In this document: positions 21,791-33,921 of the stretch, piece after piece | How positions within the stretch are numbered: the first letter of the stretch is position 1 | How the letters are laid out: every line of letters starts with the position of its first letter | From: Sciurus carolinensis | Lineage: Eukaryota; Chordata; Mammalia; Rodentia; Sciuridae | Length of the DNA: 64,000 nt | Direction: 5' to 3' | NCBI RefSeq assembly: GCF_902686445.1 | Contig: NC_062213.1 | Location: 55,377,268 to 55,441,267, forward strand | Notes under the pieces: model-generated | The model's database searches: none | What the model was told of the DNA's origin: nothing | Seen by the model: the letters and a program-made list of their open reading frames with translations, nothing else | Position numbers and translations under genes: made by a program

Positions 21791-23870
21791 AAAACTTGAG
21801 TACCCCCAACAAAGTCTTCTGCATAGAGCACTGATCCCTTCATGCTGAAATACTGAAGTCAGTCAGTCCTGGACTTAGGACAGAAGCAAATTAGAGCTTA
21901 TTTCACCCATGGAAAAGCAGCTTGGATAATTAAGGCATTTGGGCTGTTCCAGGCAAAACACTGGAGACATATGGTATGTTTAGCCTGTTTTAAAAGCAAA
22001 AGACTTATAGAGAACATTCTAGTCCTTCAAATTTGAATGACATTTTTGTAGAAGAGGAATCAGAATTCCTCTCTGTTATCCCAGAACACTATAGTGCATA
22101 AGGAAAAGGATGATGTTGTCCCAACACAGAGCAGAACTTTCTAAACAGGGAATTGTCTGAAAAAAGAAGGGGCTTCCTCTGGGGATGGTAAGAGCAAAGA
22201 CTCTTTTGTGATCATCTGGCGAGGTGTGGTGGAAGGCACCTGTGGCTTCAGGTGACAGGTCTGCCTTGGTGACCCTGAGTTAGTTTTCCTTTCTGTGGAT
22301 TCGATCATTTAATCCCAGGAAGGTCTTTGGGGTTGTAACTGATCACTAACAGCTCATATGCCGACAAGTATGATACTTTTTTTCCCCTTCCTTACCTTGT
22401 GCTTTCCACATTAAAATACACTAGTGTTTTTGTCCATTTAATATATTCTTATTAAAGTATCTTCTGCATTTCATCTGTACAATCAAGAAGTCAGAGTCAT
22501 CAGCAGATCAAGAAATTTTCCTGTAGCCTCCTCCAGATCATTTAAAAAACAATCCTGAATAGCAGTCTCATGGGTACTCAGATGTTGATTTCTATGTCCA
22601 GAGAAGTCCCCATTCATTTTCACCCTCTCTCCTCCCCCACCCCCTGTCCCCCTTCCTTCCTTCCTTCCTTCCTTCCTTCCTTCCTTCCTTCAAGCTGGTT
22701 CTCTGTTCATCACAAGAATTCTTCAATTCCATTAAAAAAAAAATAGTCTAAAGATGAAGCCTATGAAAGGTAATTCTAAAGACAAGAAGAGTTCACCTCC
22801 AGTGTGCTTCCTGCCACTATCTGAACTGGTTTGGACACTGTTGAATGTCCACCCTGCTAGTTACTATGGCTAAGCATCAACAGGGAAGGTGTTACACTGA
22901 GCCACTACCTTCACTCTTTCCCCTTTATGCACTTGCACATTTATCTTTTCAAAGAATTAGAATAGATGAATCCAACATAGTTGCTTTTGCAGAAGTCATG
23001 GAGTTATTTTAGTATTTTGTGGCTCACCCATGTAATTTTTCCAGCAGAAAAAAAAAATGTAATAAATCTGAGTCTTAGTAGTTGGTAGTTTTGCCTGTCC
23101 CCAGGAAACAGTTCTTATAAAACAATCATACCAGTATTCTGCCCTAAAGCCCAGCCCATTTAAAGACAGGTTATAGATTACAAGGTCTTCAGGTATTCCC
23201 TTAAGTTCCTTTAAAACACTGAGTCTTTAACCTGCTGGAGGCTATGGATCAATTTCAAGGAATCTATTAACCCACTGAAATAATACACAAACTTTCATAT
23301 GTGTGTGTATTTGTACATTTTTTTTCCTGATAGAGTTTTACACCTGACCAGCCATTCCTAGTGAGTTTCTGTTCTTACTGAGAGTGACAAAGTCATCATT
23401 AGCCAACATTCCTGAGACTGCCGCTGTTTGCCACTGTCCACTTCTGTGCTACTGTCAGGACCATTACTACCATTGGGACTGTTGACAGGGTGCATCCTCC
23501 CTGTTGCTGCTTAGCTGTAATCTCTGACATTTGTCACTCTCAGACTAGAACATGCATGGCTCTCAAAGCAATTCTAAATGTGACCAGAAGTACACTAGGA
23601 ACCACCTGGGAGTGGTGTCAGGGAGAAGTGTGTTAACTCTGTCCCCAAATTCTGGGTGCCTGCCTCACAGTGCTGCTGTGCACCTGGGTGAGCCTTCTCC
23701 CTCCCTGCAGCCAGGCTGTGTCTCAGCTTCTGCAATGGCCATCACTGGTCTCCAGCTTATATATTCCAATCTCAGGGGAACTGGCATCATATGCCAAATG
23801 GCAACTCACATGTCTGGCTCCCTATCCACTTGCCTAATGTTTATCAACCCATCATTCCCTAGTACACCAG
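21791..23870. other. Intronic DNA with a CTTCC microsatellite, otherwise unassigned
   Basis: Apart from the TTCC array at 22650-22691 I recognise no repeat or gene in this 2 kb stretch. Confidence 0.4.
22650..22691 (+). repeat. (TTCC)n microsatellite
   Basis: About ten TTCC units follow a C-rich stretch. Confidence 0.96.
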
Positions 23871-23871
23871 G

Positions 23872-24240
23872 TAAAAATATTGTTTTAGTCTACTGGATCT
23901 TTTATAACAAAAATACAGTAAACTGGGTAGCTTATACAACAGACTTCTCAAAGTTCCGGAGACCTGGAAGTCCAAGATCAAGGTGCCAGCAGGTTTAGTT
24001 CTTGGTGAGGGCCCTCTTCTTGGCTTGCAGATGTTCACCTTCTGTTACATCCTCACATGGTACAGAGAGGAAGCTCTGGTGTCTCTTCTTTTTAAGGGCA
24101 CAGATTCCATTGCAGGACTCCACCCTCATGACTTCGTCTAAATCTAATCATCTCCTAAATACCTCACTTCCAAATACCATCACATGAGTGTTTGAAACCA
24201 TGAGTTTTAGGGGAATGCAAATATTCAGCCCATAACAAAT
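23872..24240. repeat. Old interspersed repeat, family not named
   Basis: TTTTAGTCTACTGGATC, GAAGTCCAAGATCAAGGTGC, a CACATGGTACAGAGAGGAAG block and ATTCAGCCCATAACA appear in the same order as related words in the element at 61445-61945, so both belong to one old family. I cannot name it. Confidence 0.55.
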
Positions 24241-24269
24241 ACACCCCATGGTGTCCAACTACCTGGATG

Positions 24270-24442
24270 GGGATCCAAGCTCCACCATTGACTCCACCTC
24301 TGTGACCCAGTTTCCTCATCTGTAAAAATGAGGATAATAATACTATTGCCCTCATAGACTTATGAGGATTAACTGAGTTAGCCTAACAGCTAAAACAGTG
24401 GCTGATACATAGTAAATACAATGTAAATGTTCATTGTTATGG
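24270..24442 (+). repeat. MIR SINE (old)
   Basis: CCAGTTTCCTCATCTGTAAA, then AGGATAATAATACTATTGCC and TGATACATAGTAAATACAA follow the sense MIR order. Confidence 0.87.
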
Positions 24443-24688
24443 CTTACCTGAGCAAGTAGACTATACCCTAAGTTTGACCCAGTAGGTCCACAATGCAAAG
24501 GAGTTAATAAAAGTAATTCTTTGGCAGATACTGGAGGGGTCTCCAAAGAGTTCTGAAGATGGGGAGTCTTAGATCTCTGGCTATCTTATTCCTCTGTACC
24601 ATGGAAGTGGGCATAACCTGGGTTAGGTCAGGAAAAACACATAGGTAGAAAAGTAGTCTTCAGGGCTGCGTTTCAGGGAAACTAGTGA

Positions 24689-24711
24689 TTTTTTTTTTTT
24701 TTTTTTTAGCT
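24689..24711. repeat. Poly-T tract
   Basis: A T homopolymer of about 19-20 bases with no SINE body attached that I can see. Confidence 0.9.
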
Positions 24712-25368
24712 TTGTTTTAAATGAATGAGGTCCCAATGATAGAACTGCATGGTCAGCAAACACCTGTGGAGAGCACAGACATGCAACACGGGGTTCTCTT
24801 TTCAAGAGAAACTGCCACTGCTGCTGCTTCCAGAGGGGAGACTGTGATGTGCACCTCCTGCTGCTGCTGTTTTGGATCCACAGCAGCCGTCCCAGGCCGT
24901 GCTTCCCCTGTCCCTCAGGGACCTAGCAGGGCAGGGCTGTGACAACCAGGCCACTTTGTCCAATGTGGGACTTCTCTAATGGGCAGCCTTTGCTCAGGCC
25001 ACCCCATTGGCTTCAGCTGAGACTTTCTAGCACTGAAACACTTTCCGCCCTAGCCTTGCTTCCCTTCCTCTTTTCTCCCTAGTCTAGATGGCTGCAGGCT
25101 CTCCCTGCCCTCTCATGCTCCCTCCCCCGCTGTCCTTCACAGCCATCTTCCCCATAAGTCTCCTACAGAACTCATCACCTCTTGGCATCTGCTTCTTGGA
25201 GAAGTCAAACTGACATGTTATTTCTTCCTCTGAACTTTTAGAATTTTTTGCATACTTACAAAGGAAAGCAGGTGATTAGTTCTATGCTAGCCAAACCTTC
25301 ATAGACACAGCATACAAAGTGAGAAATGAAATGTTAATGGAGTTAATGATGTGTTGTATTGAAACTGA
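24712..25368. other. Moderate-GC intronic DNA with no recognised feature
   Basis: It contains CTGCTGCTGCT-type runs near 24850-24870 but no supported gene. Confidence 0.4.
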
Positions 25369-25369
25369 C

Positions 25370-25468
25370 CCCCCCCCCCCCGCCCCCACCTCCTTTTCAG
25401 TACTGAGGATTGAACTCAGCTTCACATATACTGGGAAGTGCTCTACCTCTAAGCTGCCTCCCTAACCC
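25370..25468 (-). repeat. ID SINE, antisense, with C-rich tail
   Basis: A run of about 16 C interrupted by one G precedes TCAGTACTGAGGATTGAAC and GTGCTCTACCTCTAAGCTGC, the reversed ID body. The tail position holds C (G on the SINE strand) rather than T. Confidence 0.83.
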
Positions 25469-27464
25469 TCCATATTTTCATAATCGTTTTTAATTGGCTC
25501 ATTTTCCCATAACATTTCAAATATCTTCAGTTCTGTCTTCTGTATGCTTACTAATTCCTTATCCTAAGTCATAGGTTCAGTTGAAATATGTGGAAAGGCA
25601 ATTTTATAAGCCTTCCCAGTGATTCAGAAAAAGGAAACAATGCAGGTAACCAGTGAAGTGTGGACTAAAAGAGGCCTGTGAACTATTTAAAATTGAAGGA
25701 TGCATGGATGGGCAATGCCAACATAGTTTAATCAATGTACTGTTATAGTAAGTGCCCCTATAAACTGCTGTTACGTTAGCATGACAGCCTAAATGAGTGA
25801 AGAATTATCAGCAGAGGTGGAAATTATCTTTTATACCTGATAGTTCTACAACCATTTTAGTGATGCTTTTTACATTAATTATTAATTCCAGCATCCTAGG
25901 CCTATAAGCCTTTGTGTATTGTTTTCAGAAGAAATGTGAAATAGTAGCTGTGATGCTTTGCTCTCCCTGGACTGTGGGCTGCACTTGGCTTTAGCCTAAA
26001 CCCTGTTTGGCATTACTAACCTGTATTCATCCACCTCTTATTACAAGAAACTGGATATAGCCTGGCCAGTGGCCACCCAGTCATGTTACCGATCTGCTGT
26101 TATGCCTAGCAGTAACCTTTGCATTGTGTTTCTAACTGTATCAGATTCTTCTGCTCTTTCCTTTGGGGAAGTCATGTTCCTTAAGCACAAGCGTATACAA
26201 AGCTAAACGTGCAATTGTTCAGCCTTGGGGTGTTCAATAACTAGGTTTGATTTTATAGTTCTTAGGTGGTGCTATTATGAACAATTATAAAGAATGTCAG
26301 AATTATCATTTTCCAGTGATGAGATACTCTGAAGGTCTGAATTGATTGATTATTAAATATAGCTGTATGAAATGATAGAAACATGTTGGCCATTATGGTT
26401 AAACCATAAATGAACACATGAAATACAACCAATAATGTCTGGTGTGGATGAGAATCCTCCAGAGGGAACACAGATGTGTCTGCTCATTTCCCCAATTTTG
26501 AACACTCCAAGTGCCTTATACAGAGCACTACAAGTTGTAGGGCAAGGAATTCTACCTAAACAATACCTTGCACATAGTAGGTTATCATTGAATTGAGGCC
26601 TGCTTGAATTTTATCAATAGGAAATTATCTTCAATAAAAGCCAGCTCCAGACATAAAATTACCCACAATTCACTACTGTCTCTTTGATCTGAAAGGATTG
26701 ATTTTAAATGAGAATAAACTGGCTCAGGACTAGCCTGTGAAAGTAAAGATAAAGATTAGAATTAGTACAATTATCAGGTTGAATCAGATTAAATTGCCTT
26801 TTTGTAGACAGATCAGTGAATGTTGGTGATTTCATATGGTTCAACCTAGTAGAATAAAACAGGTATCAGTGTAGGGATTAGAATGTGGATATATGGGTTG
26901 AATTGAAATTTAATCATTCAAAACATGTTAAACATGTTATAAGAACACTATTTAAAGAATACCCACAGAGAATCTTTTGAAAGCAAAGCACTCCTCTTTA
27001 AGTGGGTAATAGGCCTATAATTTAATCTATTTTTTGTCAACTTGAACTTTTATATACTATGTTCTCATGAATGTGGATTCATCCACATATATATAAAAGA
27101 AATTCTTCTCATAATTTTAAATGAAATAAGAAAAAATGTGTAATCTAAAATGGATTGCATTTAGTTCTCATGAATATTTTAATTATAGAAAATTACACGT
27201 GTGTCTCGAATTTAAAACAAGGTTATATAGATGGTCATGAAAACAGCATTACTGTTAGGTATGAAGACCCCACTAGGTTACTGACTGCAACAGGCCTGGC
27301 CAACTGGCTGAATATCCTTAGAAAGTTACTGAAGTCTCCACATTTGTAAAGTGGGGCAGTCATATCAACCCACAGTGGCAACTGAAAATAGTGTACTTTA
27401 AGTGTCTGGTACCAGGAATGACAATAAGTATTAGCTATGAGTAGGAAGAAGATGCATTCCCTTC
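25469..27464. other. AT-rich intronic DNA with no recognised feature
   Basis: About 2 kb without a gene or a named repeat. Confidence 0.4.
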
Positions 27465-27498
27465 CTTTTTTTTTTTTTTTTTTTTTGGGGGGGGGGGA
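27465..27498. repeat. Poly-T followed directly by poly-G
   Basis: About 20 T and then about 11 G, with no SINE body next to it. Confidence 0.95.
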
Positions 27499-27693
27499 TT
27501 ACATTATTTACTTTTATGAAGCCAAATATAGAACTTAAGCAATCTGCTTAAAAGGGGATTGATTCAGTTCACATCTTGTATACCAGTTTGTCCTCTTCAT
27601 AGCATAAGATGGGAGGCATCAGCCCTACCTATATCCAGAAGTGTCTGCAGATGGGTCCTGGAGAGGTTGAAGGTGAAATAAATCTAAAGTAAA

Positions 27694-27737
27694 AGTAGCA
27701 GCAGCAGCAGCAGCAGCAGAAGCAGTAGCAGTAGCAT
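27694..27737 (+). repeat. (GCA)n trinucleotide repeat
   Basis: About seven pure GCA units are followed by imperfect GAAGCAGTAGCAGTAGC units. The opposite-strand open frame that reads it as polyalanine is not a gene. Confidence 0.93.
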
Positions 27738-28739
27738 CTGCATCCTCAGCCCCAGAGCATGTAAGCAAATTGACCATTTGACTGAAGTCTGCAGTTTTCT
27801 GCCCAGCATGAGTGGTCATTCCTGAAGGACAGGTCCTTGACCTCAGAGCAGATCCTGTGCCTTTCAATACCTGGGTACCTCTGGATGCAAAGCCAGACAG
27901 CCCCCCCACCTTACCCAACTCCCTGATCCTGGGAAGTCTATTAGGGGTGGCTAAGTGGGAAAGGAGTGACTCCTCTCTTTGAAAAAATAAAAAGGTAAAG
28001 TGACTGCCACTATCGCTCCTAACCACTGGTTCAATCTGTTGCCAACATCATAGTTACAGGTAGGAGAAGCAATAAAAATAGTCTTTTTAAATGTAATCTA
28101 AAAAAAAATCTTGCCAAAAGTCACCTTACTTTCTTGCATTGGCAAACCAGAAAAGACTGGATTTGTTTTCTCCCAACTATCCTCATAAAATAATTGTTAT
28201 CACCATAAAATGTAGCTGGCAGTTCTTTACATTAGTGGTGCTTAAGTGGATTTGAGGGCTTCCAGCAGTTAAGTAATTAACCCCTCAAATTCATCAGGAA
28301 TGACCCAACTTGGACACGAGCATAAGAGTGAGAAATGCAATTTGATTACAGTTTTCTTCTTGAGGATAACTGTGACATTTATCAGGCAGACTGTTAACCT
28401 ACAGACTCCCTGAGTGACACAGGGCATCTCAGCCCCATTAGCTTGGACCCTGCTGTTCCAGCACAAATGGCAGGCCCTGCCTCGCAAGGTGCTCCCAGGA
28501 CTGCAGGACTGAGTGGCTGACAGCCGGGACAGACAGCAGCCCAGCCAGAGGCAGCCCAGCAAAACCTTCCTGGAGAGAGAGTGACAGCCTCAGCCTTGCA
28601 TTGGCCATTGCTGAATAGCAGGAACATACTTAGTGGGAGGGAGATGCAAACAAGAATTTGCTATCTCAGAGAGCCAGAAAGGAAGAGGCTGGCTGCTCCT
28701 GGGCAAGAGACAGGGCCCAGAGGGACAGTCACTTCCCAC

Positions 28740-28992
28740 TCCATCTCCACCTCCACATACAGCACATGGGTCCACACAGAGACAGACACACAGACTCATG
28801 CATAGGTACACACAGGACTGAGACACACATAGATATGTGTGTGCACATACATACATACATACATACAAAAGCTCAAACACACACAAACAAGACCCAGACA
28901 CACAGATTCAAACACAGAGATTTAACACAGACCCACACAGATACAGAGGTGCGCATGTACACAGGGACACACAAAACACACACTAACAAAAA
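28740..28992 (+). repeat. CA-rich minisatellite-like region with (ACAT)n core
   Basis: Imperfect ACACAG and ACAGAC units run for about 250 bases, with a pure ACAT array at about 28848-28866 inside. Overlapping open frames on both strands are artefacts of the repeat. Confidence 0.88.
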
Positions 28993-29955
28993 TTCAGGTG
29001 TTTGCCAAGGTCCCTCTGGTCTTTTTTCATCACATTGTGTCTAAATGGCAGCCCCAGAAGATGCTCACATGTGCACAGAGAGCTTTGTGTTCAGAGGAAA
29101 CCGCACAGGTTTAAGACTGGCTTTGTGACTCCCTGGAGAACAAGTTGGCTGCAATCAAAAGCGCCAAACCTACAAAGCAAAAATGCCATCAAGGGATTCT
29201 GGCGATGCTTCCCTGAGCTGCATTTTGCAGCCTGCTCACATCAAGAAGTCCAGCTAATCACACAGAATTGTTTTCAAGGGATTTGAGACTTATTATTTAA
29301 TAACATTCTTGCTGACATTCTAAAGTTCACTGGTGGGTCTGGGAGGTTTTGTGAATATAGAAGAATTATCACAGACACTGGAACAAAATCAATTTTGCCA
29401 AGATAGGCCAACATTTTTCAGGACCAGTTCAAAAATATTCATGTGAACACTTTAATAGTTGGGTATTTCAGGAATTGTTTTCCACAAGAGAAACTGAATA
29501 AATTACCAGGTCTAATAAGAGGAGAGAGCATGAGCAGAGGACAGCTGCGGAAGTTTTTCAGGTATGTTTCTGTGCCTCTCCCTGCCACCCCTCTGAGACT
29601 GTCACCAACATTAATTAATGCTACTCTGTCCCAAAAACCTCATGAACAATTTACCCTAAGCAAGGGTTTGTTCTAGATGTCGAGATTAGAGAAATGAAAG
29701 ACTGAGCACTGATCTTCACGGGGGATGGAGACAGAAGAGAGCCCAGGAATTCAAAGAGACAGTACAAGGAAAGAGGGCCCTGGCACAACAGTGCATATCA
29801 GGTGGAAGGAAGCTTCCAGCGGTGGGACTGAGCTGGGAACTGAGGGCAGGTAGATCCAGGTCAGATGGAGCAGAGGAGGAAACTAGTTCCAGGTGAAGGG
29901 AGAGTGCAACTTCTTTAGGAGAACTGCCACTAGTTGGAAGAGCCTGGTGCATTGT
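28993..29955. other. Intronic DNA with no recognised feature
   Basis: The part near 29220-29300 is AT-rich and unique. No gene evidence. Confidence 0.4.
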
Positions 29956-30110
29956 ACTTCTGGGGAAATGAGCCAAGACTGGGAGATCCTCATCAGAGAG
30001 GACCAAACATGGCTGCCCAGGAATTTGGGTCTTATCCTGGAAGGCAGGAGGGAATTTCCATAAAGGGATTTCTCCATGTACTCATTGCTGTTAATTACTT
30101 CATCACTTTT
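29956..30110 (-). mobile_element. L2 fragment, antisense
   Basis: GGTCTTATCCTGGAAGGCAG and GGAATTTCCATAAAGGGATT resemble the reversed L2 3' half. Confidence 0.5.
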
Positions 30111-30187
30111 CTGTGGTGCTGGGAGACCCAGGGCTTGCTTGAGCATGCTATGCAAGCACTCTAGCACTGAACCACATCTCCATCCCT
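30111..30187 (-). repeat. ID SINE, antisense
   Basis: CTGTGGTGCTGGGAGACCC, then GCAAGCACTCTAGCACTGAA and CCACATCTCCATCCC are a reversed ID body. Confidence 0.87.
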
Positions 30188-31434
30188 ACTGTACACTCTT
30201 GGGTAAGCACTGCTATTTCCAGGCTCCTTCCACCTCTCTCCTTCCTTGACTCCTTTCACACTCTGGTCAGTCCCCCTTTGTTAAAGGTTTAAGACACCTG
30301 GCCACAGTTTTCCTCTCCTCCTCAATCCTGCCATCACCTGGATGACATCAGTAGCCATTTAATACTGAGCCCCACCATTAGTGGTCCAGTGATCCTCTCC
30401 TCTGCTCCACCTCCACCCCATACTCCTATGGCCACATCTTGGAGTCTGCCATCTCCACAACAGTTCAGAAATTTGCTGTGACTCCAGGGACCACTTGTTC
30501 TTGTATTCTATAAAATTATCAATCCATAACAGATTATAAATGTTTTAAAAGTGACCCTCCTCATAGGGGGTTTGAAAAGACCTGGCCTATACTGTCTTAT
30601 GCATAGAATGTATTCATTCTCATTTTGCCTCTAAGACCACAGAACACTCTATCTCAATGGTACTCCCTAATCTTCCTGAAACATCAGCTGAAATTAAATT
30701 GAAGGAATTAACATTTACCACTTTTGTTGCAAAAGAAACATCTTCTTTTTAGAAAGAAGATGAAGTTTTTTCACTTAATCATATTTAATAATTACTCTAA
30801 TTTTCCAAACTCTTAATAAAAGCTTTCCTGGAATTCCAAGATTGTAGCCTTTCCAGTGCAGGAGGTTTATTATCAGATGTTATTCCTTGTTTTAAGATGA
30901 TCACAAGTTTTAAAGTGACTGAACTTAGTCTAGACAGTAGATTTCAGTAGTTGCTAAGGAACTGGATTAGTGCTAATTTAAGGAAGGTATTATTCTTTTT
31001 TATTTCCATTTGTTACTACAGCACTTTAATTGTAAATGAATGTCTTTTATGGCTCCCTAGGATATAAAACATCTCTCCTTAGCTGGTGAGGCTAGCCAGG
31101 AGAGACCATGTTTGTATGCACCCTGCAAACAGAAAGCAGTCAGGCATGAAGTGGCTCAAAAGAAGAAAAGACTTCCTGAGACACAAATAATAGCTGAACT
31201 TGTAAGCAAGGCCACGGCTGAGTGCTCAGAGTCACACACTCAGGGTCACACCCACTGTGCCCACCCATGCATGAGACCCCAGGCCTGGGATCCATGTCCG
31301 TCAATGCTGCCTACACTTTGCTGATTGCTTCTGCATGTCACAGATGATGTCATTGAGCAACCTGCTGACACAGTCACCAGGCAATCAATTCCTCAGATAA
31401 AAGATCGGTTGTCAAACCTAAAAAACTCATTTTC
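30188..31434. other. Intronic DNA with no recognised feature
   Basis: The first 400 bases are C/T-rich and might be a worn L2; the rest is unassigned. Confidence 0.4.
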
Positions 31435-31965
31435 CACACTGCAGCCAGTGTGAGTTTTCAAAAAGCAAATCTGATAGCATCACCCGAACCATACCCAACC
31501 TCTCCCCATCCCACTCCACTGGGAACACTCTAGTGCCTCCCAGAGTCTTGAAACAGGATGCAAACGCTCACAGGAGGTGGAAACCGCCTCCTCCTCCTGT
31601 CCACCTCCCCCCTCCCCAGACACACTGTAACCATACTCAGTCCTGCTATCCCTTTCTAAGGCAGACTTTGCCCTGCTGTTCTCCCACCTGGAAGCTTGTC
31701 CACCCTGAGTTAGGTGGCCACAGGCTTACTTCCTGTCTCTTCACCAAATCCATATTCCTCCTTCTAGTAGCATATCATGTTGGCAGGTTTACATAGACGT
31801 GTGTGTGAGAGGGAGTGTGTGTGAGTGAATGAGGTCTGCTTCTCCACTAGCCTGGAGCTCAAGGGAACAGGGACTCTCTTATTTTATAGAGACTGTAATT
31901 CTCTAACGTATTGTAGCCTCCAGTACACAGCCTGTGCTCCAGTACTGAAAGCATGAATCGACGCA
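31435..31965 (+). mobile_element. L2 LINE 3'-end remnant
   Basis: CACTGCAGCCAGTGTGAG with AAAGCAAATCTGATAGCATC, and later CTGGAGCTCAAGGGAACAGG, follow the L2 sense order. It is diverged and gapped. Confidence 0.6.
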
Positions 31966-32324
31966 GCCAGTCTAGGCTTTGGCTATTTGTGGAGCTGGCC
32001 GAGACTCGGGATGTACTGAGACGTATCTTTGCCACAGCACTGACTTGAAGCCTAGTGAGGAGCCCAGCACTGCTTCTCTACCAGCCAGTGCCCTTTTCTC
32101 ACAGAGGAATTTACAAGGTCGTAATAACAGTTTTGTCTTTTATGAAAAATAACCTCTACCCATCACATTCCTCTCAAAAAGAAAAGCAACAGCCACTAGT
32201 TCTGGTGCTGAAAAAGAAGAGTGAGTGAAGTAGTCTAACACTTCCCCTTTCGTGGGAGATTTGTGCTTTGCATGTATTTGTGAATTTGAAGGTCAGTAAC
32301 AGTAAACATCGTGGAACTTGAACT

Positions 32325-32525
32325 ATGAGGCTCACATATGTTTTCTCCTTTAATCCTCTCAACAAACCTAATTTATGCTTCTTATGCAGATGAAGAGGCA
32401 GTTAAAAGAGACTCAGTTAAAGGAATTTACCCAAGGTCACACAAGTAGTAATGCAGAGATTGACTCTAAAACCACCTAATCTCCCTTGTTCCAGAGCTGT
32501 AGTCTTAACCATTACCTTCATGCCT
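32325..32525 (-). repeat. MIR SINE (old), antisense
   Basis: TTACCCAAGGTCACACAAGT, AATGCAGAGATTGACTC and AGTCTTAACCATTACC give the reversed MIR order. Confidence 0.87.
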
Positions 32526-33150
32526 CTCCTGCAGAGGTCCAGAACACATCCTTAAAAGAAACCTGTAATCAGCCTGAATAGAAGCTGTTGTCCCTTGTAG
32601 TCTGATACTTTTGAGTTTGAATTGGGACTTTATTCAGGTAAATAACCTGCCCTTAGTTTCTTCCCTTTCCATTACATTTTCTTTTTGACATATTTCTAAA
32701 ATAAAAATTGATCATCTCTCTCCAAGGTTCCTGTATGTTCAGTGCCTTTTCTTTTCTTACAATACAAGACCACTCAGTGTGAAACATGAGGTCCTGAGAC
32801 CACGCCTAGACTCAAGTCACTCAGCCACCACCACCTCCCACCAATCCTTCTCATGAGAATCCTACACAGGCTCTGAGCAAGCCAAGGTGGCCTGCTTCCC
32901 TCCCCACCTGTGACCTCCCTTCATGAAATCCTGCTCATCCTTGGAAGCCAGGTCCGTTTGGAGACAAATGGAGTGGAGAGTGATAATGAGTATTACTATT
33001 TATTTTTAAATAATTTCATAAGTCAGTTCCCAAAAGTCAAAGGTTGAATGTTTTCTCTGATATTCAGGAGCTAATCCAAAACAGGGGGAGGGGCAAAAAA
33101 AATGTATATTTTTAAATTTTTAAAACAAGAGAGAAAGGAAAACGAGAGGA
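32526..33150. other. Intronic DNA with no recognised feature
   Basis: No gene or named repeat recognised. Confidence 0.4.
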
Positions 33151-33372
33151 GCCAGGCATTGTGGCACACTCCTATAATCTGAGCGACTCAGGATGCCGAG
33201 GTTGGAGGATCTCAAGTTCAAAGCCAGCCTCCACAACTTAGTGAGGCCCTTAGCAACTCAGCAAGACCCTGTCTCTAAATAAAATGTAAAAAGAAAAAAA
33301 GTGGGGGACTAGGGATGTGGCTCAGTGACTGAGCACCCCTGGGTTCAATTCCCAGTGCCAAAAAAAAAAAAG
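33151..33372 (+). repeat. B1-dID dimeric SINE, full length
   Basis: GCCAGGCATTGTGGCACACT begins the B1 half; CCTCCACAACTTAGTGAGGC and CAAGACCCTGTCTCTAAATA end it. The ID half reads GGGACTAGGGATGTGGCTCA to GGGTTCAATTCCCAGTGCC with a poly-A tail. It is one of the best-preserved dimers here. Confidence 0.95.
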
Positions 33373-33679
33373 AGGAGAGGGAATTTCATCAAAATGGAAG
33401 AAAGATCAGTAGAGTAGATGCAGGGGATTGAGGAGGAAGAAGTGGGGACAGGAAAAGGGAAAAACAGTGGAATGGATCTGACTGAACTTTCATATGTGCA
33501 TGTGCGGATGTGGCATGGCAGATCCTGGAATCAAGTGTATCCACAAGGTACTAATTTTTTAAAAAAAGAAAGATAACTGTAAATGGATTCAAGAGGAATT
33601 GGTGGAGTGGAGGAAGGGGATGGGGAGAGTGCTGGGGACTGAATCGGAGCCAGTTGGGTTCCATTCTTTTGTGATTATG

Positions 33680-33693
33680 TCAAGGTGTGTTCT
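33680..33693. repeat. Target-site duplication, left copy of 33.7 kb L1
   Basis: TCAAGGTGTGTTCT matches 35319-35332 exactly. Confidence 0.93.
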
Positions 33694-33888
33694 TTTTTTT
33701 TTTTTATTGTAAACAAATGGGATACATGTTTCTCTGTACATGGCGTAAAGGCATACCATTTGTGTGATCATAAATTTACATAGGGTAATGTTGTTTGATT
33801 CATTCTGTTATTTTTTTCCCTTCCCCCCACCCCTCCCACTCCTCTTTTCCCTCTATACAGTCCTTCCTTCCTTCATTCTTGCCCCCCT

Positions 33889-33921
33889 CCCTAACCCTAA
33901 CTCTAACCCTAACACTAACCC
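33889..33921 (-). repeat. Telomere-like CCCTAA hexamers in L1 3' end
   Basis: CCCTAACCCTAACTCTAACC and two further variants on the + strand are TTAGGG-type units on the L1 sense strand, at the same point as the block at 1141-1178. Confidence 0.88.

Noticed and set aside
27625..28026. 133-codon - strand open frame with a polyalanine stretch
   Set aside because: The alanines come from the GCA microsatellite; no homology or splice structure supports a gene.
28740..28992. Repeated units as a possible CRISPR array
   Set aside because: Units are short, imperfect and without unique spacers, in a mammalian intron.
28590..29044. Open frames rich in His/Thr or Cys/Val on both strands
   Set aside because: They are translations of the CA-rich simple repeat.
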